Origin: Diacronema lutheri
Lineage: Eukaryota; Haptophyta; Pavlovophyceae; Pavlovales; Pavlovaceae
Length of the DNA: 34,300 nucleotides
Direction: 5' to 3'
Assembly: GCA_019448385.1 (NCBI GenBank)
Contig: JAGTXO010000101.1
Location: 1 to 34,300, forward strand
The notes under the pieces were generated by a model. That model did not search any database. It was not told where the DNA came from and was given only the letters and a program-made list of their open reading frames with translations. The translations under genes were made by a program, and so were the position numbers. Positions within the stretch are counted from its first letter, which is position 1. Each line of letters begins with the position of its first letter. Shown one piece after another: positions 20,511 to 30,440 of the stretch.

Positions 20511-21413
20511 ATGCACGCGCCAGGGGCGCGCGCCGGCTTTCGCCTGAGCGACGGTTCGGCGCCTCAGCGGCTGCGCGCGCACGAGCAGCTCGACGTGCGC
20601 GACATCACCGGCGACCGCCGCGACCGTCACGCGCGGCCCGCGCGCTCCGACGGCGCCGCGTCATACGCGCCGACGCCGACGCACGCGCGAGAGCGCTCGG
20701 AGGGCGACGCGGGCTACGGCCATGGGTACCCCGCCGGGCCACACCCGCCATTTGCCAGTCACGGCGACGGGCGCGGCGGCTATGGCGCGTCGCTGGTGCA
20801 GGCCGCGCGCGCGCAGCGGCCGGGGCTGCGCGCCGGCGGCGCGGGCGACAGCGGCGCCCACGGCGGCGGCGGCTGGCAGGGTGGCGGTGGCGACGACGAG
20901 AGCGGCGAGGGCGCAAGGCGCGCCGCGCCATTCGCCGGCGGCAGCGGGAGCGGTTGTGGCGATCCCTACGGGGGCGACGGCGGTTACGACGGCGGTTACG
21001 GGGGGTATGCGCCGCAGCCGGTGGGCGGTTACGACCCAAACCCACGCCGCGGCGCGGGCGGGTACGGCGGGTACGGCGGGGGTGGGTACGCTGCCGAATT
21101 GGCCGACGGCCATGGCGGGTCCGGCGGGTCCGGCGGGTCCGGCGGGTATGGCTGGCCGGCGGCGCGCGCCGGTGGCGGTGGCGGCGGCGGCGGCGGCGGC
21201 TCGAGCGTACACACCGGCGGCGCGACCGACCTGCGTGAGCTTGGGCGCGGACGCGGCGACGAGGGCGCGTCGTACACGGAGGGCTACACGGGGCAGCAGG
21301 GCGAGGGTGGGTTGTGGACCCTGCCCAACCAGCGCGCCGCCCAACCGCGGCCGCACCCGCCGCCTCCCAAGGGGCTGAGCGGGGATGACGTGTACGCGCG
21401 GGTCGTTTCTCTC

Positions 21414-21457
<44 letters not shown>

Positions 21458-21949
21458 CCCTCCACCCGCCGCCTCCCAAGGGGCTGAGCGGGGATGCCGT
21501 GTACGCGCGGGTCGTTTCTCCCCCCCCCCCCCCCTCCCCCCCCCCCTCCCCCCCCCCCCCCCCCCCAACTTTCACCCCCCACTTCTCCTCCGCTCATCGC
21601 GTACCTGAAACCTCCCTCCCTTCCCCTCCCCTCCCCTCCACCCCCCTCCGTCCTCTTCCCGCCACCTGCCAACGGCGCGCAGCTACAGCCGTCGGCACGC
21701 CTTTTTAAAACACGCGCCTGAGCGGCCCGTCTTCCGCACGGCGCAGCCCAACGCGCACCCGCACGCGCCGGCGCACAGGGCGCGCGGCACCGACCCGATC
21801 GCGCCCGTCTACGGCACGTACCATGGAGATGTGCGCACGCTTTCCACCCTCCCCTCTTCCCCTTCCCCACCCCTACCTGCCCCACCCCTTCCCCCTCCCC
21901 TCACCCCCTCCACCCCCCCATTCCTTCCCCACCCCTTTCTTCCCTCCCC

Positions 21950-21989
<40 letters not shown>

Positions 21990-24900
21990 TTCCCCCCCTC
22001 TTCCTTCCCCTCTTCCTTCCCCACCCTTGAGGCATACTTTCAATTGAGGCGTGCACGCGGCGTGCCGCCGTGTGCAGGTGGTCGGCGGCGTCACCGTCCG
22101 CTCGCCGCCGGGTGCAATGGCGCTCGCAGCGATGGCTGCCGACGAGCGCGGGGGCGGAGGCGGACACGGCGGTGGTGGGTATGTGCCGTCGACGATGCGA
22201 AATGACGACGTGGACGGTGAGGGCGGCGCGCGACCCCAGGGCGCGGCGTGGGCTGGGGTGCGCTGCATTTCAAAGGGTGCGGCTGTGTGTGGCGAGCTGC
22301 TGGCTGCTGGTTGCTGGCCGCTGCTTGCCGCTGGCGCTGCTGCTGCTGCTGCTGCTGCTGCACGATGGGTGGCTGGGCCGTGACAGCCAGCGAGCGGCCA
22401 CCCACCCACTGGCCCCCAGCGCTGCGGCAGCCTGCCCTCACTAGATGACCCGCACCCACCTGCGCTCTCCGCCCGTTTCCCATCCATTTCGCAACCCCTT
22501 TCTCGCCTTTTTCGCTGCCCATTTCCCGCCCTTTTCGCTGCCCGTTTCCCGCCCTTTTTCGCCCAGGTTCGGCCGTGGGCTCAGCTCGCGAAGTGCAGAG
22601 GCACCGCGCGATGGGTACACGAGCGTGTAACCGCCACGACGATATTGCCGGGGCGCATGCCGGCTCAAGGCGTGACGCCGGTGGGCCTGCGGTGCGCGCA
22701 GCCCCCCCCCCCCCCCCCCCCCCCCCACCCCCGCGTAGGTGTGAGAGCAAGAGGGGTGAAGATTAGGGGGGGGAAGGCAGGGGGGCAGCGGGATGCATGC
22801 AGGGGAGGAAGGGAAGGAGAGGAGGGGGCCAGCGGGAGCGCATGCATGCAGGGGAGGAAGGGAAGGAGAGGAGGGGGGCAGCGGGAGCGCATGCATGCCG
22901 GGGAGGAAGGGAAGGAGAGGAGGGGGGCAGCGGGAGCGCATGCATGCCGGGGAGGAAGGGAAGGAGAGGAGGGGGGCAGCGGGAGCGCATGCATGCCGGG
23001 GAGGAAGGGAAGGAGAGGAGGGGGCCAGCGGGAGCGCATGCATGCCGGGGAGGAAGGGAAGGAGAGGAGGGGGCCAGCGGGAGCGCATGCATGCCGGGGA
23101 GGAAGGGAAGGAGAGGAGGGGGGCAGCGGGAGCGCATGCATGCCGGGGAGGAAGGGAAGGAGAGGAGGGGGCCAGCGGGAGCGCATGCATGCCGGGGAGG
23201 AAGGGAAGGAGAGGAGGGGGGCAGCGGGAGCGCATGCATGCCGGGGAGGAAGGGAAGGAGAGGAGGGGGGCAGCGGGAGCGCATGCATGCCGGGGAGGAA
23301 GGGAAGGAGAGGAGGGGGGCAGCGGGAGCGCATGCATGCCGGGGAGGAAGGGAAGGAGAGGAGGGGGGCAGCGGGAGCGCATGCATGCCGGGGAGGAAGG
23401 GAAGGAGAGGAGGGGGGCAGCGGGAGCGCATGCATGCCGGGGAGGAAGGGAAGGAGAGGAGGGGGGCAGCGGGAGCGCATGCGTGCAGGGGCGCGGTTGT
23501 GGCAGCCATGCGGCTGGGCGCAGGCAGCCGCCTTGTCCCTGCAGCTGCACTCCGCTGTTGCAGCTCCCCTCCCCCCCCTTCCCCCTGTGTTTTTCCCACT
23601 GCCATTTATTTCTCATTTCGAATCCGCCCCTTCCTTTCTTCCTTCCTCCCCCCTTCCTTCCGGACGCGCCACCCCGCCCACGCCTGCGCCCACGCCCGCC
23701 GCGCGCGGGCCCCTCACCTGCGCCTGCGCCCGCACCTGCGCCCGACTGCCACGGACGAGCAGGTTTACCGCCAGGCCGACGTCGTTGACGAGGGCACCGG
23801 CGAGCTCGTGCGCGTGCACGGCCGCTTGCCCGGCCAGATCGCCGAGAAGGCGACCAACCGCGTCGCGGACATCTCGGGCGCGACGCCCATGGTGCGCGTT
23901 GCGGCGCGCGGGCGCGGCCGTGCGGGCGCTTGCAGCCGCTTTGTGTGCCCTCGTGTCTTCTGCATTGGGCCCGCCCTGCAGGCGCCGGATTTGTCCGGCG
24001 CCTCGCCGTGTGATCAGGCTCGGCGTGACGTGCCAATGTGCCTTCTGCGGGGCCTGGTCAGAGGGCGAGGCGGCGGACGAGTCCGGTGGCTGTGAGGCTT
24101 GGCGGTCAGGACAGAGGGTCGTTTGTGGGATGGGGCGTTGGCAGGGAAAGGGGACGCGGGGGGAAGGGGGGGGGGGGGGGGGGGGAGGGGGGGGGGTTGG
24201 CGAGATGGGCTGGGGTGCGGTTTTTTTTTTTTTTAAAGATGGGTGGCGCGCAGGGCGGGATGGGCGGGCGACGGGTGAGGCAGTCACGAGCAGCGCAGGG
24301 CAGTCGCGCGCAGCCCAACTCCCGCGCTGTGCACCTCTGGACGGCACGTGACGCCCGGCGGGCAGGCGGCTTTTTGAAGGGGTTAGGGGGCAGCGGCTTA
24401 CGGCAGAGCATGCTGCACGCGCGCGATCCCCTGAGGCTGCGCTCGCCGTCGCGCGCGCCGCTCGCCGCCGCATCCGCCGCGCCGACGTTCGCGCCCCGCT
24501 CACGCCATCCGCGTGAACGCCCGCACGGCCGGACCTGCTTTTTGATTGCGGTTCATGCTTACACGTCCGGACCGCGGCAGGCGAACTTTGGGCCGGGCCC
24601 GCGCGAGCTGCGCCACGCGGCGGCACGGGCGTCAGCAGCGCCGCCAGTCGCGCACCCCATCGACACTCAGCTGGCGCTCGAGGCTGAGGTCGCGCGGCCG
24701 GTGCGTGCGCTGCGCCACCGCTGCGCGCGCAAGTGTGCGACCCTGCTCGCAATATGCATCGTTGGGTGGGTGCGGGGCAGCCATGCCTTCGCCCACCGGA
24801 CTCGGCCTTAACCGGGCTCGGCCTGCGTGGGCGGGCGGCGTGCTGGGCTGGGCTGGGCCCCGCGCGCGCAGCCGCCACAGCGGCGCGCGTCGCCCTTCTT

Positions 24901-26024
24901 CGCGCGCCAATGCGCCAATGCGCCAGTGCGCCAACGCGCCAATGCGCCAACGCGCCAATGCGCCAACGCGCCAGTGCGCCAGTGCGCCAACGCGCCAATG
25001 CGCCAACGCGCCAATGCGCCAACGCGCCAACGCGCCATTCACCCGCGTAGCCGCGCGCTTGCACGCGTGCAGCCACCGTCACGCGCCCCGTCACCCGCCC
25101 CGTTTCGCGCCGCGCCGCGCCGCGCCCGCACACGCGCAGCACGTCGACGCGCATGGCCGCGCGCCCGAGGGGACGGGCGTTTCGTCGGTGCTGCGTGACC
25201 CTACGCCGCACGAGCTGCGCGCGCGCGCGCTGGCCGACGCGGCGACGCGCGCCGAGCGGCGCTCGCGCTCGCCGCCGCCGCTGCCCGCGATGCGCTCGAT
25301 GATGGGCGAGCCGTTCGGGCAGCCCGTCGGCGCGGCGGCGCCCGTTCGGTGGCCGAGCCCGCGCGCGCCGCCGCCGCCGCCCGTTGGCAGCGTCGGCGGC
25401 GCCGGCTCGCGCGGCGGCACGGCGGGGATTGCCGGCTCGCCACGCGCGCACGGCGAGTATGGCTGCGGGCACGCATCGTGGCACCGCGGCGTCGGCGGCG
25501 GCCCGCAACGCTCGTTTGGCTCACCGACGCCATGGGCCGATCACTATGGCGTCGGCGCGAGCAGCACAGGCGGCGCGCACGCGCACGGCGGCGCGTGCGG
25601 CGGACCGGCGGGCGGCGGCGGCGTGTCGTCGCCGCCATCGCTGCAGGCGCGCTTCGGGTCGGGTGCGTACGAGGCGCGATCGCCTCTCGCCTCGCCGCGC
25701 GCCGGTGGCGGCGGCGTCGGCGCGAGCGGCTCGCCGCTCGCGGACGGCGGCATCGTCGCGGGCGCGCCCACGGCGCTGACCGCGCAGTGGGACCGCGGGC
25801 GGCACGTCGGGTACGCCGCCGCGGGCCGCTCGAATTTGCGCTACGAGGGCGGCTCGCTCGGCGTGCCGTCGGCGCCGCCCGAGCCGCCGGCGGCCGCACA
25901 CCCGTGCGCAGCGTCGCACCTGCGCTTCCAGGGCGGCTCGCTCGGCGTGCCGGGCGCGACGGTGCGCTGCCACACGCAGGTGACGCAGCCTGCGGGCGGC
26001 CGCTCGACGATCACGCTCGGCTGA
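20511..26024 (+). CDS. Gly/Pro/Ala-rich protein with C-terminal HN1/SPIRAL1-like GGRSTITLG motif, about six exons
   Basis: Proposed exons: 20511-21391, 21683-21830, 22078-22209, 23763-23891, 24407-24700, 25140-26024 (stop TGA); 822 residues. Start ATG 20511 is the first in frame that fits the divergent layout. Exon 1 is disordered with Gly/Tyr repeats (GGYDGGYGGYAP). Exons 1-2 join as GDDVYSRRHAFLKHAPERP, exons 3-4 as NDDVYRQADVVDEGTGELV. Exon 4 ends VADISGATPM. The last exon has two copies of LRxxGGSLGVP (NLRYEGGSLGVP and HLRFQGGSLGVP) and ends TQVTQPAGGRSTITLG. That ending resembles the P-P-G-G-x-S-x-x-x-x-G motif of the microtubule-linked HN1/Jupiter and SPIRAL1 proteins, so a cytoskeletal role is possible but only inferred. 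Exon 3 donor (GTGGAC at 22210) was chosen for phase; GTGAGG at 22217 is stronger but leads to a stop. Exon 5 limits are uncertain. Long introns carry C runs and a 49-bp array. Confidence 0.55.
21361..21519 (+). repeat. Exon-end plus donor duplication in the Gly-rich gene
   Basis: CGCCTCCCAAGGGGCTGAGC through GGGGATGACGTGTACGCGCG and GGTCGTTTCT occurs at 21361-21410 and again at 21470-21519 (GATGCCGTG in the second). The unit contains the end of exon 1, the donor GTACGC and a C run, so the second copy provides an alternative donor about 109 bp downstream. Confidence 0.85.
22795..23490 (+). repeat. 49-bp array with GCATGCATGC palindrome, about 14 copies
   Basis: Tandem 49-bp units (GGGGAGGAAGGGAAGGAGAG, then GAGGGGGGCAGCGGGAGCGC and ATGCATGCC) in the long intron (22210-23762) of the Gly-rich gene. 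49 is not a multiple of three, so all three frames stay open in rotation. Copies differ mainly at GGGGGGCAG or GGGGGCCAG and ATGCAGG or ATGCCGG. It is purine-rich on the sense strand. Confidence 0.95.
24904..25040 (+). repeat. 8-bp array (GCGCCAAT/GCGCCAAC)
   Basis: About 17 copies of an 8-bp unit GCGCCA(A/G)(T/C), in the intron before the last exon of the Gly-rich gene. Confidence 0.95.
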
Positions 26025-26295
26025 GCGCGTGGCCGACGTTACTTTCTTCGTCTTCATTTCGGTTGCGGCGTCTGCTGCGCACGCTAGCATTTTTGCGGTC
26101 ACGAGGCAACAGTTGGCTGTGTGCGGTCCGGCGCTTGCCTGTGCCATACGGGCACGTTTTACGTTCGACACGCGCATCGTGAGGGTTTGAGGCAACAAGC
26201 CACTTGAAATTCACACGTCATCCCCCCCCTTCCTTTCCCTCCCCCCTTCTCGTGTGCGCACTGCGGCCTGTCTTGATCATCCACGGTCGGCGGCG
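26025..26295. other. Convergent intergenic region
   Basis: 271 bp between the stop of the Gly-rich gene (+) and the stop of the proline-rich membrane gene (-). It is noticeably less GC-rich and holds the two 3' UTRs. No canonical AATAAA was seen on either strand. Confidence 0.6.
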
Positions 26296-27754
26296 TTAGA
26301 CTCGGCCGGTGGTCACGACGGCGGCCTGCAGCTTCGGCGCTGGCGTGGGCGAGCGGCTCTTGAACACGGCCTGGCGGCGGCGGTAGCGCAAGATGACGAG
26401 CGCCAGCAATGCGGTGAGCAGCACGACGCCAAAGAAGCCGCCGAGCACGCCGCCGACGATCGCGTCGGTGCGCGCAAAGACCGTACGGCCCTCGAGCCCA
26501 CCCGTGGCGGAGAAGGCAAAGGCGGTCGTCTTCGTCACGCGCGGGTCAGACACGACTTCGAAGCCCGTCTCCTGCGCGAGCGCCTCCTTGAGCCTGCGCA
26601 CGACGGTTGCGTCGCGCAGCTTGGCCGCCACCGACAGCTCGTCGGTGTACACGCCCTTGCGCGCGTAGGCGACGAAGCTGACGAGAATGGACACGGCTGG
26701 GACGGATGCGGCTGCGATGTCCGTGATCTTCACCTCCGCGTTGAGGACGCGCGCAGCTGCGCGCTCGAACGCGCCCTTCTTGCCGTCAGTCCATGCAGAT
26801 ACGGTGCCACCCATGACGATCTCGCCCTCGGTCTCTGTGCGCTCGCCGAGTGCTGGGGGTGGCGATGGACTTGGCGGTGGTGGGTTGCTTGGTGGGGGCC
26901 TTGGCGGCGGGCTCGGCGGCGGGCTCGGCGGCGGGCTTGGCGGCGGGCTTGGCGGCGGGCTCGGCGGCGGGCTTGGCGGCGGGCTCGGTGGCGGGCTTGG
27001 CGGCGGGCTTGGCGGCGGGCTCGGCGGCGGGCTGGGCGGCGGGCTGGGCGGCGGGCTTGGCGGCGGGCTCGGCGGCGGGCTCGGCGGCGGGCTTGGCGGC
27101 GGGCTTGGCGGCGGACTTGGCGGCGGGCTTGGCGGCGGGCTCGGCGGCGGGCTCGGCGGCGGGCTCGGCGGCGGGCTCGGCGGCGGGCTCGGCGGCGGGC
27201 TTGGCGGTGGGCTCGGTGGCGGGGTGGGCGGCGGGGTGGGCGGTGGGTTTGGCGGCGGGCTGGGCGGCGGGCTGGGCGGCGGGCTTGGCGGCGGGCTCGG
27301 CGGCGGGCTCGGCGGCGGGCTTGGCGGTGGGCTCGGTGGCGGGCTTGGCGGCGGGCTTGGCGGCGGGCTTGGCGGCGGGCTCGGAGGAGAAGGGCTCGGC
27401 GGTGGGCTCGGAGGAGGGCTGGGCGGCGGCGGGCTGAACGGCGGATTTGGCGGCGGGCCTGGGGGCGGCGGGCTTGGCGGCGAGCTAGGCGGCGGGCTCG
27501 GAGGAGGAGGGCTCGGCGGTGGGCTCGGAGGAGGGCTGGGCGGCGGCGGGCTTGGCGGCGGGTTGGGCGGCGGGTTTGGGGGCGGCGGGCTTGGCGGTGG
27601 ACCTGGCGGCAAGGATGGCGGGCTTGGCGGCGGGTTTGGCGGTGGGGCCGGGCATTCTGGGAAGTCGATCGGATCGACATCATCGCTGGTGAGTATCCCA
27701 CCGTGGTTGCTCGTGTCGCACACGTCGCGCAAAGTTAGAGACGAGGGCTCGAGC
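26296..27754 (-). CDS. Proline-rich single-pass membrane protein, terminal exon (probable C-terminal half of the LRR receptor-like gene)
   Basis: One open exon on the minus strand from acceptor TTTGCCGCAG^G (27755/27754) to stop TAA 26296-26298, about 485 residues. Order: short Cys-containing start (LRDVCDTSNHGG...IDFPECP), a long (PPPS/PPPN)n stalk (about 27655-26868), a folded domain of ~120 residues (GERTETEGEIVMGGTVSAWT ... ATVVRRLKEALAQETGFEVV), a transmembrane helix (IVGGVLGGFFGVVLLTALLA) followed by RYRRRQ, and a ~25-residue tail ending TTGRV. The stalk resembles hydroxyproline-rich cell-wall/pherophorin-type stalks of algae. The domain looks like the alpha/beta extracellular modules, SEA-like, common in algal surface proteins; I do not recognise it by name. 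Topology: outside stalk and domain, Arg-rich cytoplasmic side. The entry phase (CT^G, Leu) is the one used by all LRR exons at 33324-34194, so the exon fits as the last exon of that gene. No start codon belongs to this exon. Confidence 0.75.
26868..27655 (-). repeat. 12-bp coding array encoding (PPPS)n
   Basis: About 60 copies of a 12-bp unit (GGCGGCGGGCTT/GGCGGCGGGCTC on plus), encoding PPPS or PPPN on the minus strand. On the plus strand the same DNA gives Gly/Leu or Arg/Trp frames, which are shadows. Third-position variation and the continuity with the flanking folded domain support the minus-strand frame. Confidence 0.92.
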
Positions 27755-27877
27755 CTGCGGCAAATGCGAGTGAGGGTGCAAGGCGCAAAGCGTGATGCGA
27801 GCGCAGTGCGCGAAAACGGCTACGGCTTGACCAAGCGAGCCCTGCACCCCATGGTTGTGTGTGATGCGTGGGGAGGG

Positions 27878-27909
<32 letters not shown>

Positions 27910-27912
<3 letters not shown>

Positions 27913-27914
27913 AG
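27910..27914. repeat. Target-site duplication GGAAG (left)
   Basis: GGAAG directly before the 5' LTR, repeated at 33143-33147 after the 3' LTR. Five bp is typical of Ty1/copia integrases. Confidence 0.9.
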
Positions 27915-28122
27915 TGTTGGATGTTGGACGTGCCGCTGACCAACTGCTGCGGTGCGCTTCCTCGCTCACTCACTCACTCACTCACTCACTCACGCACAGT
28001 GAGACGCCATCGTGAAAGGAGCGAAGTTCGACGGAGATCTAGACGCGTGAGGCGTAGATCGACGAGTAGCTGGAGTGCGCGCCGGCGTTCAACCGGGCGT
28101 TCCTCGAGGCCAATATCCGACA
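27915..28122 (+). repeat. 5' LTR (208 bp)
   Basis: Starts TGTTGGATGTTGGACG, ends CCAATATCCGACA. Contains seven CTCA units near 27965-27992. Its last A is the first base of the Gag ATG (28122-28124). Confidence 0.95.
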
Positions 28123-30440
28123 TGAGCTCAGGTCTAATGAAGAACGACTGCCTCATCGGGAACAGCCCGCAGCGCAACGCGAGCACCGGCTCCAACTCGC
28201 TCACGCTCGAAGAGATCGCCGAGGACTCGGCCAACGTGAGGACCGTCGTGATGCAGGCGGGCACCTTCGTGGGAAAGGTCGTCTCGCACGGGCAAGTGTC
28301 GAACCTCAATCGAGAGACTGACTCGATCATCGACGTCGAGGTCAGCAGCGGCCACATCGTGTTGATGAGCCGCAGCGAGTTCAAGAAGGAGTGCATGTCC
28401 GACCGCGCTCTTGTGTCCTACTTCGAGGCGCACGGCTTGTACTGCGCGATGAAGGCGAGCCACCAGAGCGATTACGAGGTGAACGTCAAGAAGCTCGACA
28501 ACGACCACAACCTGGTGGTCGGCGGCGCGCACGTTCCAGGCTGGCCGAGCCCACCGGAGGGCATCGTGTCAGCGGCGGATCAGAACGCGTTCAACCGGCG
28601 CGTGTCTGCATTCTACATCAACGCGAAGGACAACCTCAAGGCGGAGCTGGACCGCAAGCTGATCAAGCTGAGGGCGGAGTACGGCAACATGCCCGACACG
28701 GAGGAGGGGGCCAAGGACGTTTGCTACGAGAAGTCGGCCGAGAGCTTCGTCCACGCTTTTTTGTCGATCTTCTCGCCGCCGAGCGCGCGGGTCCTCGTGG
28801 ACAACGCGAGGGAGGCCGGCGTGTCGTACAAGAGGTCGCCGGCCGTCGACGTCCTGAAGTCTTTCGTCGCCACGATCAACTCGTACGTGAAGTCGCGCTC
28901 GATCATCTGGGGTGGGCGCGAGTTCGAGAAGCTGCAGGGCCTCCTATACGACGACCAGGCTCGGGACCCGCAGGCTCACTCGCAGCACTTCTCGGCGTGC
29001 CGCGCGCTCTTTGTGCAGCGCTACGGCAAGAAGTCGCTCTTCGACCCATTGCTCGACTTGCACCTCGAGCTGCGCGTGCTGCCAGAGTGGCCGGAACTCG
29101 TCGTGATCAAGTCCAAGTACTCTGCGCTACCTTGCGACGTCGTCACATGGGAGACGACGGATGCCTTGTGGGAGGAGGTGGGCAGGTGCTCGTCGAAGCG
29201 CACTTGGGTGCGCCCGCAGCTGCTCCAGCCGTGCAGCGCGCTGCCGCACGACTCGCCCAAGCAGCAGGCGCGGGCGTCCGGGCGTGTGGCGCGCGTCGAG
29301 TCGCGCACCGAGCAGGACGCGGACGCGTCGAAGGGTGGGCACTTTACGGGCAAGTGCCACAACTGCGGCGAGAAGGGGCACATGGCGCGCGAGTGCACGA
29401 GCGGCGTGCTGTGCTATAACTGTGGCAAGAAGGGCCACATCGCCAGCGCGTGCTCGCTCCCGCCGTCTGCCTCGCGCCGTGAGCGCTCGCGCTCGCGCTC
29501 TCCCTCTCGCGCTCGCTCGCGGTCGCGTCCCGCATCACGCGCGCGAACGCCTGCGCCGCAGTCGCAGCCGACCATCAAGACGGGCGCAAACGGCGGGGGC
29601 TCGTCTGTGCGCGCTGCCTCGAAGACGGTCACGTGGAAGGGCCCGGTCGCGCACAAGCCGAGCAAGGAGACGCGCTCCCAGCCCAAGGAGGAGCCCAGCA
29701 AGGGGGAGATCGCCGAGAAGACGGCGACGCCCTCCGAGACTACCTCGGCGCCACCACCGGCGACGCCGGAGGTCCGGACGCTCAAGGTCGCCAACGCCAG
29801 CGTGCTGCCGACGAGAGCCGAAGGCGAGGTGCCTATCCAGTTCGTGAAGGTCGACACGGGCGCAGACGTGACGGGTTGCGACCCGCGGTACCTCTCCGAG
29901 GTCAAGGCTGAGGTCGCGGAGCTCTCCTCGTTCGACGGCACGAAGAGCAAGCTCACCGCCAAGGGTGTCCTCGGTGTCGTCCTCGCCGACGCTGACGACC
30001 CGTCCAAGACGTTCGAGTTGCGCATCGAGGCGTGGGCGTGTCCAGGCGTGGGCCCCGTCCCTCTGATTAGCATGAATGACCTCCTCAACGTGGGCGTGGG
30101 CGCACACCTCGTGCCGGACGGCTCCTCGCTCGACCTGACGGCGTTAGGCGGGCCCGACATACGCATCAAGGGTGATGGCCTGGTCCCCGTCGTGCGCGTG
30201 CTTACCGGCGACGATGAGGACGGGTGGAAGACGGTGGGCCGCTCGCGCTCGCGCAGCCGCCCCGCGCGCTCCGAGCCGCGCTTCGCGCAGCGGCAGACGT
30301 CCGGTTCGCGCGGAGGGCGCCGAAGCTGGTTCGCCTTTTCTTGCTTGAGATGGGCTCGCACTCGATGTACGGGTCGCACTTCGTTTTGCGCGACGGCTTT
30401 CGGCAGCTGCGCATTCACACCGATGGGGGCAAGGAGCTGA
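28122..30440 (+). CDS. copia Gag and aspartic protease frame, ends out of frame
   Basis: Open from ATG 28122, the most likely start: it follows the LTR directly and begins MSSGLMKNDCL. Capsid-like helical region, then two CCHC zinc knuckles (CHNCGEKGHMAREC near residue 412, CYNCGKKGHIASAC near 431) that bind genomic RNA, then an Arg/Ser-rich stretch, then the protease with VKVDTGADVTG (catalytic Asp about residue 578). After the protease the frame runs through GDDEDGWKTVGRSRSRSR and loses similarity near 30300; the stop at 30440 belongs to the wrong frame. In an intact copia element this would be one Gag-Pol frame, so this copy has lost DNA and frame at the junction. Confidence 0.88.
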   Translation: MSSGLMKNDCLIGNSPQRNASTGSNSLTLEEIAEDSANVRTVVMQAGTFVGKVVSHGQVSNLNRETDSIIDVEVSSGHIVLMSRSEFKKECMSDRALVSYFEAHGLYCAMKASHQSDYEVNVKKLDNDHNLVVGGAHVPGWPSPPEGIVSAADQNAFNRRVSAFYINAKDNLKAELDRKLIKLRAEYGNMPDTEEGAKDVCYEKSAESFVHAFLSIFSPPSARVLVDNAREAGVSYKRSPAVDVLKSFVATINSYVKSRSIIWGGREFEKLQGLLYDDQARDPQAHSQHFSACRALFVQRYGKKSLFDPLLDLHLELRVLPEWPELVVIKSKYSALPCDVVTWETTDALWEEVGRCSSKRTWVRPQLLQPCSALPHDSPKQQARASGRVARVESRTEQDADASKGGHFTGKCHNCGEKGHMARECTSGVLCYNCGKKGHIASACSLPPSASRRERSRSRSPSRARSRSRPASRARTPAPQSQPTIKTGANGGGSSVRAASKTVTWKGPVAHKPSKETRSQPKEEPSKGEIAEKTATPSETTSAPPPATPEVRTLKVANASVLPTRAEGEVPIQFVKVDTGADVTGCDPRYLSEVKAEVAELSSFDGTKSKLTAKGVLGVVLADADDPSKTFELRIEAWACPGVGPVPLISMNDLLNVGVGAHLVPDGSSLDLTALGGPDIRIKGDGLVPVVRVLTGDDEDGWKTVGRSRSRSRPARSEPRFAQRQTSGSRGGRRSWFAFSCLRWARTRCTGRTSFCATAFGSCAFTPMGARS

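Noticed and set aside
22441-24036. Minus-strand repeat protein (MHALPLPPSSPSLPP type)
   Set aside because: A 49-bp repeat keeps all frames open; no conserved motif and no consistent gene structure.
24513-24580. Extra 68-nt intron in exon 5 of the Gly-rich gene
   Set aside because: Removing it shifts the frame into a stop (TGA) within the exon; kept as one exon.
26254-28015. Plus-strand Gly/Leu and Arg/Trp repeat proteins over the 12-bp array
   Set aside because: The minus strand encodes the PPPS stalk continuous with a folded domain and membrane helix that are conserved at 15727-16080.
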